This document shows, in pieces, positions 1-9,698 of a stretch of 62,591 nucleotides of DNA. The notes under the pieces were generated by a model. The model had not been told where the DNA came from and made no database searches. It was given only the letters and a program-made list of their open reading frames with translations. Source of the DNA: an uncultured Bacilli bacterium (GTDB lineage Bacteria > Bacillota_I > Bacilli_A > RF39 > UBA660); contig CALVVW010000001.1 in assembly GCA_944364005.1 (NCBI GenBank), positions 1-62,591 on the forward strand. Reading direction: 5' to 3'. Each line of letters begins with the position of its first letter. Within the stretch, counting starts at the first letter, position 1. A program made the position numbers and the translations under genes.

Positions 1-23
1 CTATTTGATACATTAGTTGCCAT
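1..23 (-). CDS. N-terminus of a divergent gene (cut by window edge)
   Basis: On the minus strand an ATG at 23-21 opens a frame reading MATNVSN that runs off the window. It is preceded by an excellent ribosome binding site, AAGGAGG at 37-31, seven bases before the start, and by a possible promoter at 90-62. Only seven residues are visible, so no function can be assigned. It is divergent from dnaE. Confidence 0.5.
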
Positions 24-61
24 TATACATCCTCCTTTGCTCTTTTTCTTTCTGCTTAATA

Positions 62-90
62 ACTTTAACATAAAATGGAGCATAAGTCAA
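62..90 (-). promoter_or_regulatory. sigma-A-like promoter of the divergent gene
   Basis: On the minus strand TTGACT (90-85) and TAAAGT (67-62) are separated by 17 bases and lie upstream of the AAGGAGG of the truncated gene. The -35 matches consensus at five of six positions, the -10 at four. Confidence 0.45.
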
Positions 91-149
91 ATAAAATTTA
101 TTCTATGCTCTATCTATTCTTAATTATCATACTTATCTTTCTATATTTA

Positions 150-158
150 TGATAAAAT
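150..158 (+). promoter_or_regulatory. extended -10 element before dnaE
   Basis: TGATAAAAT lies 19 bases before the dnaE start and fits an extended -10 (TGn plus TAAAAT). No convincing -35 is seen at 16-18 bases upstream, so this is a weak call. Confidence 0.35.
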
Positions 159-177
159 ATATATGAGGAGGTTTTAT

Positions 178-3144
178 ATGTATATACCATTATATAATAA
201 GAGTTATTATTCATTACTTTCTAGTATGCTTTCTATTGATGATTTAGTATCTTTTGCAGTACATCATAAAATCTCTAGTATAGCATTGGCAGATGATGCG
301 ATGTATGGTGTTATGGAGTTTATTAAGAAGTGTCAGGAGCATGATATAAAACCTATTATTGGTCTTACTGTTTCTTTAGAAGAATTTATTGCTGTTTTAT
401 ATTGTAAGAATTATCAAGGGTATCAAAATTTAATTAAGCTTTCTACGATTCAGAATGAAAGAGTGGTTACTGTTCATGATTTAGAACAATATTCTAGTGA
501 TATTATTTGTGTGTTACCATTTGAAAGTCGTAGTTATTATTCTTTTTGTCAAAATATTTATTCTGATTTATATTTAGGATATCGTAATAAGAATGAAGAA
601 AGAGAAGTTTTATTAGAGACTAAAAATGTGGTGTTTTTTCCACTTAATTTATATTTATATAAAACTGATAGTGATTATCTGGGTTATTTATATAGAATTC
701 GTGATGGTAAGACAGTTAGTGATGAGGTGGAGTATGATTTATTAAATCATGAATTAGAGATTCCTAATTTATTAGATTATACGGATAATTTAGGACTTAT
801 TAATACTCTTAAGATTAGTGACTTATGTAATTTAGAATTTCCTAAAGCAGAGCTTTTGCTTCCTATTTATGAATGTAGTGATCCTAGTAAGTATTTATTT
901 GAGTTAGCAAAAGCTGGTCTTTCTAGAAGATTGCAAGGAAATATTAGTGATGCTTATAAGAATCGTCTTAGTTATGAATTAAAAATTATCGATTCCATGG
1001 GATTTTCTAATTATTTTTTAGTGGTATATGACTTTATTAAATATGCAAAACAGCATGATATTTTAGTTGGTCCTGGAAGAGGTAGTGCAGCGGGTAGTTT
1101 AGTTTCTTACTGTTTAGGAATTACGGAGATTGATCCTTTAAAGTATGATTTGTTATTTGAACGTTTTCTAAATCCAGAACGTAAGACAATGCCTGATATC
1201 GATACTGATTTTCCAGATGATAAAAGAGATGAAGTTATTGATTATGTTGTTTCTAAATATGGAAAGAAAAGAGTTGCGGGAATTGTTACTTTTGGTACTT
1301 TAGGTGCGAAACAAGTTATACGTGATGTTAGTAGGGTTTTAAATATTCCTACTTATAAAGTAGATAGTTTAAGTAAGTTTATTCCTTCTTTTACTAAGGA
1401 TAAGTTAGAAGATTTTTATAAGAATAATTCTAATTTTAAAGCTAGAATTGATAGTGATTTATTACTTAGTAAAATGTTTCATATTGCTTGTCGTTTGGAA
1501 GGTTTTCCAAGACATACTTCTTCTCATGCTGCTGGTATTGTTATGTGTCAAAAGGATTTAGATGAAGTTTTGCCTTTAACTATTAGTGAAGGTATGTATT
1601 TAACTAGTTATTCTATGGAATATTTAGAAGAACTTGGTCTTTTAAAAATGGATTTTTTAGGTCTTAAAAATTTGACTATTATACATAATATTTTAAAAGA
1701 TATTGAGACTTCGTTAGGAGAGAAGGTTAATTTTAATCAAATACCTTTAGATGATCCTGCGGCACTGCATATATTTGAAGTTGCAAATACGAATGGAATA
1801 TTTCAATTTGAATCTACGGGTATGAGAAATTTCTTACGTAATCTTAGACCAAATCAATTTGAAGATATTTTTGCAGCAATTGCGTTATTTCGACCTGGAC
1901 CTGCTGTTAATATTGATTCCTATATTAGAAGAAAACATGGGGAAGAGGAAATTACTTATTTAGATCCTTGTTTGGAACCAATTTTAAAAAATACTTATGG
2001 TATTATTATTTACCAAGAGCAGATTATGCAGGTTGCTAGTCGTTTTGCTGGTTATAGTTTAGGAGAAGCTGATATTTTACGTCGAGCAATGAGTAAGAAG
2101 AAAGTAGATCTATTAAAGAATGAAGAAGAAAAATTTATTCATAAGAGTCTAGAGAGAGGACATAGTTATGAAGTTTCAAAGAAAATATTTGATTTAATAC
2201 TAAATTTTGCGGGATATGGATTTAATAGATCACACTCTGTTGCTTATTCTATTATTGCGTATAAAATGGCTTATTTAAAAAGTCATTATCAGACTATCTT
2301 TTTTGCTAATCTTTTAACTAATGTGATTGGTAGTGAAACAAAAACTCATGAATATATTATGGAAGCTAGAGCTAACCATTTAGAGATTTTAAAACCATCG
2401 ATTAATTTAAGTGATATTAGATATATTGTAAAAGATGGAAAGATAGTGTATCCAATTTCTAATATTAAATCTATTGGTGTTGTCGTTGCAAATAGTATTA
2501 TTAAGGCTAGAAGTGAAGGTGAGTTTGTTAGTATTTATGATGCTTTTAGTCGACTTTATATAGCTGGTGTAGGTAAGAAAAATTTAGAGACTATAATTTA
2601 TGCAGATTGTTTTCATGATTTTTCTTATAATAGAGCAACTCTTATTTATAATTTAGATAGTTTATTTAATTATGCAGAACTTACGAAAGATATTGATCCT
2701 TCTTTAGTTATGCAACCAGATATTGAAGAAAAAAAGGAATATGAAGCAAGTTTCTTATTAGAAAAAGAAAAAGAAGTTTTTGGATTTTATTTATCTAGTC
2801 ATCCTACTACTATGTATAAAAAAGATCATCCATATACTATTTTAATTAATCAAATTCCAAATAATTTTGCAAAAAGTATTGATACTTTGATATTAGTTGA
2901 TAAAATAAAAGTAATTAATACTAAAAAAGGGGATAAAATGGCATTTATTACTGGTAGTGATGAAACTGGTACGATGGACTTTACTTTATTTCCTAGAGTA
3001 TATCGATTGTATGAGAATATAGAAAAGGGAGATTTATTAAAGATTCGAGGAACGGTTGAGAAGAGATTAGATCAATTTCAAGTAGTGGTTCAAAAAGTTA
3101 AGTTTTTAAATGAGAAGGAGGATGTTTATGAGAAGAAAGACTAA
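178..3144 (+). CDS. dnaE: DNA polymerase III alpha subunit, DnaE type, short form
   Basis: Replicative C-family DNA polymerase (988 aa). The start at 178 is chosen because AGGAGG (166-171) sits six bases before it; an ATG at 163 would place the ribosome binding site inside the gene. The palm is intact: GPGRGSAAGS, then PDIDTDF with the catalytic aspartates, then the YGFNRSHSVAYS region. The N-terminal PHP domain is degenerate: where the family has an HxxxH-type metal motif, this protein reads IPLYNKSYYSLL, without the histidines, so PHP-based proofreading is unlikely. The protein ends just after the OB fold (about residues 900-980). Bacillus DnaE is about 1,115 residues, so the C-terminal segment is missing. 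It heads an overlapping operon with lspA and rluD. In Bacilli DnaE normally works beside PolC, which is not in this window. Confidence 0.93.
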   Translation: MYIPLYNKSYYSLLSSMLSIDDLVSFAVHHKISSIALADDAMYGVMEFIKKCQEHDIKPIIGLTVSLEEFIAVLYCKNYQGYQNLIKLSTIQNERVVTVHDLEQYSSDIICVLPFESRSYYSFCQNIYSDLYLGYRNKNEEREVLLETKNVVFFPLNLYLYKTDSDYLGYLYRIRDGKTVSDEVEYDLLNHELEIPNLLDYTDNLGLINTLKISDLCNLEFPKAELLLPIYECSDPSKYLFELAKAGLSRRLQGNISDAYKNRLSYELKIIDSMGFSNYFLVVYDFIKYAKQHDILVGPGRGSAAGSLVSYCLGITEIDPLKYDLLFERFLNPERKTMPDIDTDFPDDKRDEVIDYVVSKYGKKRVAGIVTFGTLGAKQVIRDVSRVLNIPTYKVDSLSKFIPSFTKDKLEDFYKNNSNFKARIDSDLLLSKMFHIACRLEGFPRHTSSHAAGIVMCQKDLDEVLPLTISEGMYLTSYSMEYLEELGLLKMDFLGLKNLTIIHNILKDIETSLGEKVNFNQIPLDDPAALHIFEVANTNGIFQFESTGMRNFLRNLRPNQFEDIFAAIALFRPGPAVNIDSYIRRKHGEEEITYLDPCLEPILKNTYGIIIYQEQIMQVASRFAGYSLGEADILRRAMSKKKVDLLKNEEEKFIHKSLERGHSYEVSKKIFDLILNFAGYGFNRSHSVAYSIIAYKMAYLKSHYQTIFFANLLTNVIGSETKTHEYIMEARANHLEILKPSINLSDIRYIVKDGKIVYPISNIKSIGVVVANSIIKARSEGEFVSIYDAFSRLYIAGVGKKNLETIIYADCFHDFSYNRATLIYNLDSLFNYAELTKDIDPSLVMQPDIEEKKEYEASFLLEKEKEVFGFYLSSHPTTMYKKDHPYTILINQIPNNFAKSIDTLILVDKIKVINTKKGDKMAFITGSDETGTMDFTLFPRVYRLYENIEKGDLLKIRGTVEKRLDQFQVVVQKVKFLNEKEDVYEKKD

Positions 3145-3664
3145 GGCTCAAAAGACGTTAATTAAAAATAGAGAATATGTATATAGTGTTGCTTGTGTTT
3201 TACTTATTATTGATCAGGTATTGAAATTACTTGTTCGTTCTAAAATTGAATTATTAGATGAGATTGAAGTTATTCCTAGTTTCTTTTCTATTTATCATAT
3301 TGAAAATACAGGAGGAGCATTTAGTCTTTTTAGTGGAGCAACGATTGTATTAATTGTTCTTAGTGTTTTAGTTCTTGCTTTTTTACATTATTTTGTTTTA
3401 ACTGATGAAGCTATGACTAAGTGGAGAATTTTTGGACTTGGTATTGTTATTGGAGGAATTCTGGGCAATTTGGTTGACCGTCTTTTATATGGTGCGGTTG
3501 TTGACTTTTTGTCATTTGATTTGTTTGGTTATGGATTCCCGGTTTTTAATATTGCAGATATTGGTATTACCGTGGGATTTGTCATTTTAGCAATAGGTAT
3601 TCTTAGGAGGGATGGTAATGAATTCTTGGATAGAAGTAAAAGACGAGATAGAGGAGAGAGTTGA
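3128..3664 (+). CDS. lspA: lipoprotein signal peptidase (signal peptidase II)
   Basis: Membrane aspartyl protease that removes signal peptides from prolipoproteins (178 aa). Four hydrophobic segments are seen. The two catalytic-aspartate motifs are present: GNLVDR and FNIADI, plus the NTGGAFS loop. The start at 3128 is set by AAGGAGG (3115-3121), six bases upstream; earlier in-frame ATGs at 3110 and 3122 are before or against this site. The gene overlaps the end of dnaE by 17 bases and rluD by 47 bases, implying translational coupling. The basic N-terminal and C-terminal extensions make it slightly longer than the usual 150-165 residues. Confidence 0.93.
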   Translation: MRRKTKAQKTLIKNREYVYSVACVLLIIDQVLKLLVRSKIELLDEIEVIPSFFSIYHIENTGGAFSLFSGATIVLIVLSVLVLAFLHYFVLTDEAMTKWRIFGLGIVIGGILGNLVDRLLYGAVVDFLSFDLFGYGFPVFNIADIGITVGFVILAIGILRRDGNEFLDRSKRRDRGES

Positions 3665-4514
3665 TTCTTATTTAGCAAAAGAGTTAAATATTTCTAGAAG
3701 TAAGGTACAGAAATTGATAAAACAAAGTTTAGTTACTGTTAATGAGAAAGTAGTCTCTAGTAATTATATTGTGAAGTGTGGAGATTTTATCTCTGTTAAT
3801 GATGATTTAGATTATGAAATTTCTGTTGAAGCTGAAGATATCGATATTGATGTTGTATATGAAGATAGTGACTTGTTAGTGATTAATAAGGCGAGTGGTA
3901 TGGTTGTACATCCGGCTCCAGGACATTATTCTCATACTTTAGTCAATGCTTTGTTATATCGTTTTCAAATTTCTGGAGGAGAGAAGTATCGTCCTGGTAT
4001 TGTTCATCGTCTAGATAAGGATACTAGTGGACTTATGATGGTTGCTAAAGGTGAGAAAATACATGATAAGTTATCTCGTATGATTGCAAATAAAGAAGTT
4101 GAAAGACATTATTTGGCTATTGTTGATGGTGTGATTAAGCATGATACGGGAACGATTGATGCTCCTATTGGAAGAGATGCTAATAATCGTCAGAAGATGG
4201 CTGTTACTGATGTTCATGGAAAAGAAGCCATTACGCATTTTCGAGTGTTAGAAACATTTTCAAATCATACGTTAGTAGAATGTATTTTAGAGACTGGTAG
4301 AACGCATCAGATTCGTGTTCATATGGCATATATTGGACATCCTGTTTCTAATGATCCGTTATATGGTAGAGGAAAATCTACAGAGTTTGGACAAATGTTA
4401 CATTCTAAAAGTATTAAGTTTAAGCATCCTACTACTGGAAAAGAATTGTTTTTTGAAGTTGATCCTCCAAAAGAGTTTTTAGAAAAGCTGGAAAAATTAC
4501 GAGAAAATGGATAA
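3618..4514 (+). CDS. rluD: RluD-family 23S rRNA pseudouridine synthase
   Basis: 298 aa. An N-terminal S4 RNA-binding domain (about residues 10-65) is followed by the RluA/RluD catalytic domain with the signature HRLDKDTSGL, whose aspartate is the catalytic nucleophile, and the later ETGRTHQIRVH motif. It converts uridines to pseudouridine in rRNA; which sites cannot be read from sequence. The start at 3618 is favoured over the ATG at 3612 because AGGAGG lies at 3605-3610, giving a seven-base spacing. lspA-rluD adjacency is common in Bacillota. Confidence 0.92.
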   Translation: MNSWIEVKDEIEERVDSYLAKELNISRSKVQKLIKQSLVTVNEKVVSSNYIVKCGDFISVNDDLDYEISVEAEDIDIDVVYEDSDLLVINKASGMVVHPAPGHYSHTLVNALLYRFQISGGEKYRPGIVHRLDKDTSGLMMVAKGEKIHDKLSRMIANKEVERHYLAIVDGVIKHDTGTIDAPIGRDANNRQKMAVTDVHGKEAITHFRVLETFSNHTLVECILETGRTHQIRVHMAYIGHPVSNDPLYGRGKSTEFGQMLHSKSIKFKHPTTGKELFFEVDPPKEFLEKLEKLRENG

Positions 4515-4591
4515 CTTACTCTTCAAAAGATATAATTCTTGTTTAGTAAATTAATAATTAACATTTTTAAGATAAATTTATCATTAGGGAC

Positions 4592-4620
4592 TTGTATTTT
4601 TCATTTGCTTTGTGTAAACT
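4592..4620 (+). promoter_or_regulatory. sigma-A promoter of a small transcription unit
   Basis: TTGTAT (4592-4597) and TAAACT (4615-4620) with a 17-base spacer. It lies about 80 bases after rluD and precedes a ribosome binding site, a 14-codon ORF and a terminator, giving a predicted transcript of about 110 bases. Confidence 0.6.
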
Positions 4621-4645
4621 AGTAGATATCAAGAGGTGAGTTCTT

Positions 4646-4690
4646 ATGGTGAGAGCTTATTGTATTACAAAATTGTATATTTGTTTATAA
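4646..4690 (+). CDS. 14-residue small ORF or leader peptide
   Basis: The frame reads MVRAYCITKLYICL and stops at TAA. It has a good ribosome binding site (AAGAGGTGAG, 4631-4640) five bases upstream, its own promoter (4592-4620), and a hairpin terminator that starts one base after the stop. I do not recognise the peptide. It has two cysteines and a hydrophobic tail. It could be a micropeptide, a type I toxin-like peptide, or the translated part of a small regulatory RNA. Attenuation of the next gene is less likely because that gene has its own strong promoter. Confidence 0.45.
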   Translation: MVRAYCITKLYICL

Positions 4691-4738
4691 AGCAGTACTT
4701 TTAGAGACTTATTGTCTTGTTTTGAGTACTGTTTTTTT
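4691..4738 (+). terminator. rho-independent terminator of the small unit
   Basis: A nine-pair stem (4691-4699 with 4725-4733, core CAGTACT/AGTACTG) with a 25-base loop containing a second small AGAC/GTCT pairing, followed by T7 (4732-4738). Confidence 0.7.
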
Positions 4739-4745
4739 GTAAATC

Positions 4746-4774
4746 TTGATATTTAAAAAGAAGTATGTTATAAT
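4746..4774 (+). promoter_or_regulatory. strong sigma-A promoter of the AMP ligase gene
   Basis: TTGATA (4746-4751) and TATAAT (4769-4774) with a 17-base spacer, 23 bases before the ATG. Confidence 0.8.
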
Positions 4775-4797
4775 ATGCAACAAATTGAGGGGGAAAT

Positions 4798-6852
4798 ATG
4801 ATGAGAGAATTAACTCATGAAGAAGAAAAATTAAGAAAACTATATTTAAGAGATTTAGCTACAGGCAAGATACAAGGTCCACCAACTGGTAAGGCTAGTG
4901 TTGATATGCCTTGGTTTCAATGGTATCATGAAGATGCAATTACTTTGGAGCGTTGTCAGACTAATATCTATGATTATTTTTTAGCATTCGCACCAGATAA
5001 TGTGCCTTTACTTGAATATTACGGTAGAGAATATTATAAAAACGATATAATTGATATCACGAAAGAGTATATCGGACGTTTTTCTAGTATGGGAATAAAA
5101 GAAGGTGATACAGTTTCTTTCATGATGTTAGATGTACCAGAAGTGTTATTTTCTATGTTTGCACTATCAAAATTAGGTGCTACAACTAATTTAATTAAGT
5201 TCGATGAAAGTGTTGAGAGAATTAGATTTATGGCTAATAAAGGAGAATCAGATTATATGATTATCTCTGAAGTTGATTTTATTGTTAATAATGTTTTAGA
5301 TAGTTTGAAATTAGGAAATAATGTAAAAGAAGTTATTACTGTTCCAATTACCGAAATGATGTCTACAACTTCTGTTGTTGAGTTAGTTTATACTCAAATT
5401 ATGAATAAAACCAAAGAGAAGATAAAACAAGCTGAAGAACAGCAAAAACAAAACGAAGAAAAGAATAATGATAAACAGGATATAAATACAGAAAAGATAA
5501 CTATTGGTAATAAAATTTCTTTCTTTTATCAAAGTTTAACAGAATTTATTTCTGAGCAGAAAAAAATGAAGAAAAGAATTTCTGCTAATTCTAAATGTTT
5601 AACATTTCATGAATGGAAAAAGAAATATCCTATTCAAGATGCAAATGTTATTACTGATGGTCGTGATAATGTAGCTGTTATTGTTTATACTGGTGGTACT
5701 ACTGGTCACCCAAAAGCAGTTGAGATTACTAATGATAATATGGTAGCGATGGCTCATGATTTTCGTTATAGTGCTTTTGGTTTTGATAATGGAAAAACTT
5801 CTTTAAACATTTTACCACCTGGACCATCTTATTATTTGAATGCAACTTATGGTTTAATGTGCTGTGGTGTAAAGGTTAATATGATTTCTAATTTTACAAT
5901 TTCTGATTATCCTAAATTAATAAAGAAATATAAACCGAATATCTTTTTATCAGGTCCTGTTTTATTAAATGAGATACAAAAACAAGATATTTTGGATGAT
6001 ACGTCTTTTATGACTGCTCCTATTTCCGGAGGTGATAAGTATCATCTTTCGGAAGAAGAAAGTTTTAATAATTATATTAAAGATAATGACCATTCTGTAG
6101 ATGATAATCATGAAGTTGCTATTGTACATCAGGGATATGGAGAGTCTGAAAGTACAGCAGCAGCTACTTATGCAAAAACAAATGCTTCTGTGTTAGGTAC
6201 AATAGGTATACCATTGTTAAATGTAAAAGTAGGAATTTTTGATTATCAAACTCCAGAAGAATATCAGTTAGCACCACCTAAGGAAAAATCTTATGGTGAA
6301 ATTGGTGAAATTTGTATTACTGGTCCTACTATCATGAGGGGATATAAGGGTGATGTAGAAGAGACAAATAAAGTATTGAGACTTCACTCAGATGGTAATT
6401 ATTGGTTGCATACTGATGATTTGGGTCATATGGATCAAGCTGGAAGGTTATTTCATCATGGTCGTGCAAAACGAATGTTGACGAGAGCTGGAACTAAGGT
6501 ATGGTTAGGTGCTTTGGAAGACGCTATTATGAGACACCCTAATATAGAAAATTGTTGTTGTGTAAAGCGCGATGACGAAATTGAAAGAGAAAGCCCTGTT
6601 GCTTATGTAGTATTGAAAAATGATTCTGATGATACTTTTGCAGAATTAGATGAAATTGTTCGTTTAGCTGAAGGTGATAGCTATGTTCCACAGTTTTATG
6701 TAAAAACAGATTCTATTCCAGTTACAGAAGTTAATAAAAAAGTAGATTTTAAAAAGTTGGAAGAACAAGATATTTTTGATTCTAACAAATATACGATTGA
6801 GGGAAAAATTGTTTCTGAAAAAACAAATAGATTTGTAAAACAGATTAAGTAA
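4798..6852 (+). CDS. AMP-forming acyl-CoA synthetase/ligase-like enzyme
   Basis: 684 aa member of the ANL adenylating superfamily, which activates a carboxylic acid as an acyl-adenylate and usually passes it to CoA. Motifs in order: phosphate loop YTGGTTGHPK (about residues 297-306), GYGESES (A5), GEIGEICITG, then TDD and GRAKRML (A7-A8), and the C-terminal lysine region PVTEVNKKVD (A10). Between residues about 200 and 260 there is a Lys/Glu/Gln-rich, probably coiled-coil insertion not typical of the family. The substrate cannot be told. It has its own promoter and a terminator across its stop codon, so it is monocistronic. An ATG one codon later (4801) is an equally possible start. Confidence 0.85.
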   Translation: MMRELTHEEEKLRKLYLRDLATGKIQGPPTGKASVDMPWFQWYHEDAITLERCQTNIYDYFLAFAPDNVPLLEYYGREYYKNDIIDITKEYIGRFSSMGIKEGDTVSFMMLDVPEVLFSMFALSKLGATTNLIKFDESVERIRFMANKGESDYMIISEVDFIVNNVLDSLKLGNNVKEVITVPITEMMSTTSVVELVYTQIMNKTKEKIKQAEEQQKQNEEKNNDKQDINTEKITIGNKISFFYQSLTEFISEQKKMKKRISANSKCLTFHEWKKKYPIQDANVITDGRDNVAVIVYTGGTTGHPKAVEITNDNMVAMAHDFRYSAFGFDNGKTSLNILPPGPSYYLNATYGLMCCGVKVNMISNFTISDYPKLIKKYKPNIFLSGPVLLNEIQKQDILDDTSFMTAPISGGDKYHLSEEESFNNYIKDNDHSVDDNHEVAIVHQGYGESESTAAATYAKTNASVLGTIGIPLLNVKVGIFDYQTPEEYQLAPPKEKSYGEIGEICITGPTIMRGYKGDVEETNKVLRLHSDGNYWLHTDDLGHMDQAGRLFHHGRAKRMLTRAGTKVWLGALEDAIMRHPNIENCCCVKRDDEIERESPVAYVVLKNDSDDTFAELDEIVRLAEGDSYVPQFYVKTDSIPVTEVNKKVDFKKLEEQDIFDSNKYTIEGKIVSEKTNRFVKQIK

Positions 6853-6871
6853 AACTTAATTTGTTTTTTTT
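6840..6871 (+). terminator. rho-independent terminator across the AMP ligase stop codon
   Basis: An 11-pair stem, ACAGATTAAGT (6840-6850) with ACTTAATTTGT (6854-6864, one G-T pair), loop AAA, then T8. The stop codon lies in the hairpin. Confidence 0.85.
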
Positions 6872-6875
6872 GATA

Positions 6876-6904
6876 TATACAAAACTAAAAAATCAATATA
6901 TAAT
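6876..6904 (+). promoter_or_regulatory. promoter of the hybrid kinase gene
   Basis: TATACA (6876-6881) and TATAAT (6899-6904), 17-base spacer. The -35 matches four of six positions. Confidence 0.5.
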
Positions 6905-6924
6905 AATGTTAAGGTGATAGTATT

Positions 6925-9183
6925 ATGATAGGGATAGCTTTTACAACGTGCGGTTTAATTTTTACATTATTATTAAGCATAGTTTATTTTCCAAAAAAGA
7001 AAGTTAATTTAGTAGAAAATAAAATATATTTAATAATTATTATAATAACATTAGTTAGTACTATAACGGAAATAATTAGTTATCTTTTTGTTGTTAATGG
7101 AATTTCTTCTATTTCTCCTATATATAATTTTATTATTAAGTTATTATTTGCTTGCTTTTTACTTTGGTTGTGTATGTTTATGTTATATATTGTTACTACA
7201 GGGAGAAGATTAAGAAATGCTCCAGAATTAAAATTAAAAAATAAAATATTGTTATTAATTTTGATAGAAGTTTTTATTTTATTTTTACCAGTAAATATAA
7301 AACAAACTAATGGCTTATTATTACCAGAAGGTTTATGTGTAAACGTTATATATTTTGTGGCTGCTATTGCTTTATTAATTATGTGTTACTCTTTATTTTT
7401 AAGTAGAAAATTTTTAAAAAATAGACAATTTTATCCTGTGTTTGTTATTTTGATTTTGTTTGCTGCAGTTATTTTAGCTCAGAGGGTTTTTCCAGAAGTG
7501 TTTTTAATTAATTTTATGTTATCTTTTATTACTTTTGTAATGTATTTCACTATCGAAAATCCTGATATTAAAATGATTGAACAGTTGCAACTAGCTAAAG
7601 AACAGGCAGATAAGGCTAATCAGGCTAAGACTGATTTCTTGTCTAGTATGTCTCATGAGATTCGTACTCCACTTAATGCTATTGTAGGATTTAGTGATTG
7701 TATATGTCATGCTGATACTTTAGAAGAGGCTAAAGATAATGCTAAAGATATTGTGAATGCTTCTAATACATTACTTGAGATTGTTAATGGTATTTTAGAT
7801 ATTTCTAAGATTGAAGCTGGTAAGTTAGAAATTGTTAATTCTCCTTATGATGCAAAAGAGTTATTTTCTAGCCTTGCTAAGCTTATTAAACCTAGAATGA
7901 ATGAAAAGGGTCTTGATTTCCAGGTATATATTGCTCCGGATTTACCTAAAGTGTTATATGGTGATCATGCTAATGTTAAGAAAGTTGTTACTAATATTTT
8001 GAGTAATGCTAGTAAATATACGGATAAGGGCTTTGTTCGTTATGAAGTTAATTGTGTTAATAATGGCAATCGTTGTCGTTTGATTATTTCTGTTGAAGAC
8101 TCTGGACGTGGTATTAAAAAAGAAAATATTGATAAGTTATTTACTAAGTTTCAACGTTTAGAAGAAGACCGTAATACTACGATTGAAGGTACGGGACTTG
8201 GCCTTGCTATTACGAAGCAGTTAGTAGAATTAATGGGTGGTAAAGTTATTGTTCATACTGTTTATGGAGAAGGTTCTAAGTTTACGATTATTTTAGATCA
8301 ACCTATTGAAAAAGAAAGTGCACTACAAAAAGTACAAGGGCCGAATTTGACACATTTAGACCTTACTGGTGTTAAGATATTGGTTGTTGATGACAATACT
8401 TTGAATTTAAAAGTGTCTACTAAACTATTTGAAAGATATCATGCTATGATAGAGTGTGTAGATAGTGGATTCCGTTGCCTTGAAAAGATACAAGCTGGAG
8501 AAAAATATGATATTATTTTACTTGATGATATGATGCCTAAGATGAGTGGTGTAGAAACATTACAAAAATTAAAACAACTTCCTAATTTTTCTATTCCGGT
8601 TGTTGCTTTAACTGCGAATGCGATTACTGGTATGAGAGAAAAATATATTGCTGATGGATTTAATGATTATTTAGCAAAGCCTATCGAAAAAGATGAAATG
8701 AAACGTGTATTTGCTTCTATTTTACATTTGTCTGAAGATGTTACTGGTAAATTATTTGAAACTACGGAACTTTTAGATATGGGAGATGATGCTTTTCACT
8801 CTTCTACTAGTGGTGAAGTTTATAATGAAGATTATTTAAGAAGTCATGGTGTTGATATTGATCATGCTTTGGATTTGTTAGGGGATATGGAGATGTATAA
8901 TATGACTCTTCATGATTATTTAGAGGAAATTGATGGAAAAGTAGAGCAACTAAAAAAATATTTGGATGTTCATGATATGCCAAACTATGCTATTTTAGTT
9001 CATTCTATGAAAAGTGATGCTAAATATTTAGGATTTATGTCTTATGCAGATATTTGTTATCAACACGAGTTAAAAAGTAAAGAAAATGACTATTCTTATT
9101 GTGTGGAACATTTTCCTGAATTAAAAAACGAACTACAAAAATATTTAGTTGTAGTTCGTGAATATAGTAAGCATATTAATTAA
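6925..9183 (+). CDS. hybrid sensor histidine kinase with receiver and Hpt domains
   Basis: 752 aa. About six to seven hydrophobic segments fill residues 1-210, so the sensor is embedded in the membrane. They are followed by HisKA with phosphoacceptor His244 in SHEIRTPLN, an HATPase_c domain ([25 protein letters not shown]), a receiver domain with the conserved LVVDD and phosphoacceptor Asp534 in LLDDMMP, and a C-terminal Hpt-like domain with His693 in [11 protein letters not shown]. This gives a complete His-Asp-His relay in one chain. No cognate response regulator is adjacent, so the output partner is unknown. The ribosome binding site is AAGGTGAT. The gene ends convergently with tspO, overlapping by eight bases. 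Confidence 0.9.
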   Translation: MIGIAFTTCGLIFTLLLSIVYFPKKKVNLVENKIYLIIIIITLVSTITEIISYLFVVNGISSISPIYNFIIKLLFACFLLWLCMFMLYIVTTGRRLRNAPELKLKNKILLLILIEVFILFLPVNIKQTNGLLLPEGLCVNVIYFVAAIALLIMCYSLFLSRKFLKNRQFYPVFVILILFAAVILAQRVFPEVFLINFMLSFITFVMYFTIENPDIKMIEQLQLAKEQADKANQAKTDFLSSMSHEIRTPLNAIVGFSDCICHADTLEEAKDNAKDIVNASNTLLEIVNGILDISKIEAGKLEIVNSPYDAKELFSSLAKLIKPRMNEKGLDFQVYIAPDLPKVLYGDHANVKKVVTNILSNASKYTDKGFVRYEVNCVNNGNRCRLIISVEDSGRGIKKENIDKLFTKFQRLEEDRNTTIEGTGLGLAITKQLVELMGGKVIVHTVYGEGSKFTIILDQPIEKESALQKVQGPNLTHLDLTGVKILVVDDNTLNLKVSTKLFERYHAMIECVDSGFRCLEKIQAGEKYDIILLDDMMPKMSGVETLQKLKQLPNFSIPVVALTANAITGMREKYIADGFNDYLAKPIEKDEMKRVFASILHLSEDVTGKLFETTELLDMGDDAFHSSTSGEVYNEDYLRSHGVDIDHALDLLGDMEMYNMTLHDYLEEIDGKVEQLKKYLDVHDMPNYAILVHSMKSDAKYLGFMSYADICYQHELKSKENDYSYCVEHFPELKNELQKYLVVVREYSKHIN

Positions 9184-9634
9184 GATTTAATAGATAGATT
9201 GCGAGTGAAAGAATTGTTGCAAATAGGCTGAATAGGATATATGGTATTAAATATTTTGCACTTTTTTCTTTTAAATCTTTTGTTTCTTTATATAAAAATA
9301 GAGAAGTAATAAAAGTTAAAATACAAGATACAAATCCTAGAAAGGGACTTTTTAGTAAGAAAAATAAAGGTTGAAAAGACTGGTTTGCTATATAATTTAA
9401 TAGTAGGGTATACTTATATGATTTAGGTATATCTTTTATCTTGTAAGTATTTAATATTTGGTAAATACTAATACTGATGCCAATATAGATAATAGACCAT
9501 ATAATACCATATGCCATTTGTGGTGGAGTAAAGAATGGTAAAGTTAGAGAATTATAGAATTTTTTATCAATTGGAATTAGAGAAGATAAAAACCAAGGAA
9601 GCAGAATAAGGATAAATTTGAAAAATGCTTTCAT
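9176..9634 (-). CDS. tspO: TspO/MBR family membrane protein
   Basis: 152 aa with five hydrophobic segments, the fold of the translocator protein family that binds tetrapyrroles in other bacteria. Family-like motifs are the [13 protein letters not shown] stretch after helix 1 and the [13 protein letters not shown] stretch later in the protein, matching the Pro-Pro and Asn/Gln-Pro-Leu-Phe-Phe signatures. The ribosome binding site on the minus strand is GAGGTG before the ATG at 9634. It is convergent with the histidine kinase and divergent from the rhomboid gene. Ligand and role here are unknown. Confidence 0.8.
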   Translation of the reverse strand: MKAFFKFILILLPWFLSSLIPIDKKFYNSLTLPFFTPPQMAYGIIWSIIYIGISISIYQILNTYKIKDIPKSYKYTLLLNYIANQSFQPLFFLLKSPFLGFVSCILTFITSLFLYKETKDLKEKSAKYLIPYILFSLFATILSLAIYLLNLN

Positions 9635-9698
9635 AAAACACCTCTTTCTTTATTTTATGTTTTAGTATATAATATTATTAGTATTTTGGAGGGATTCA

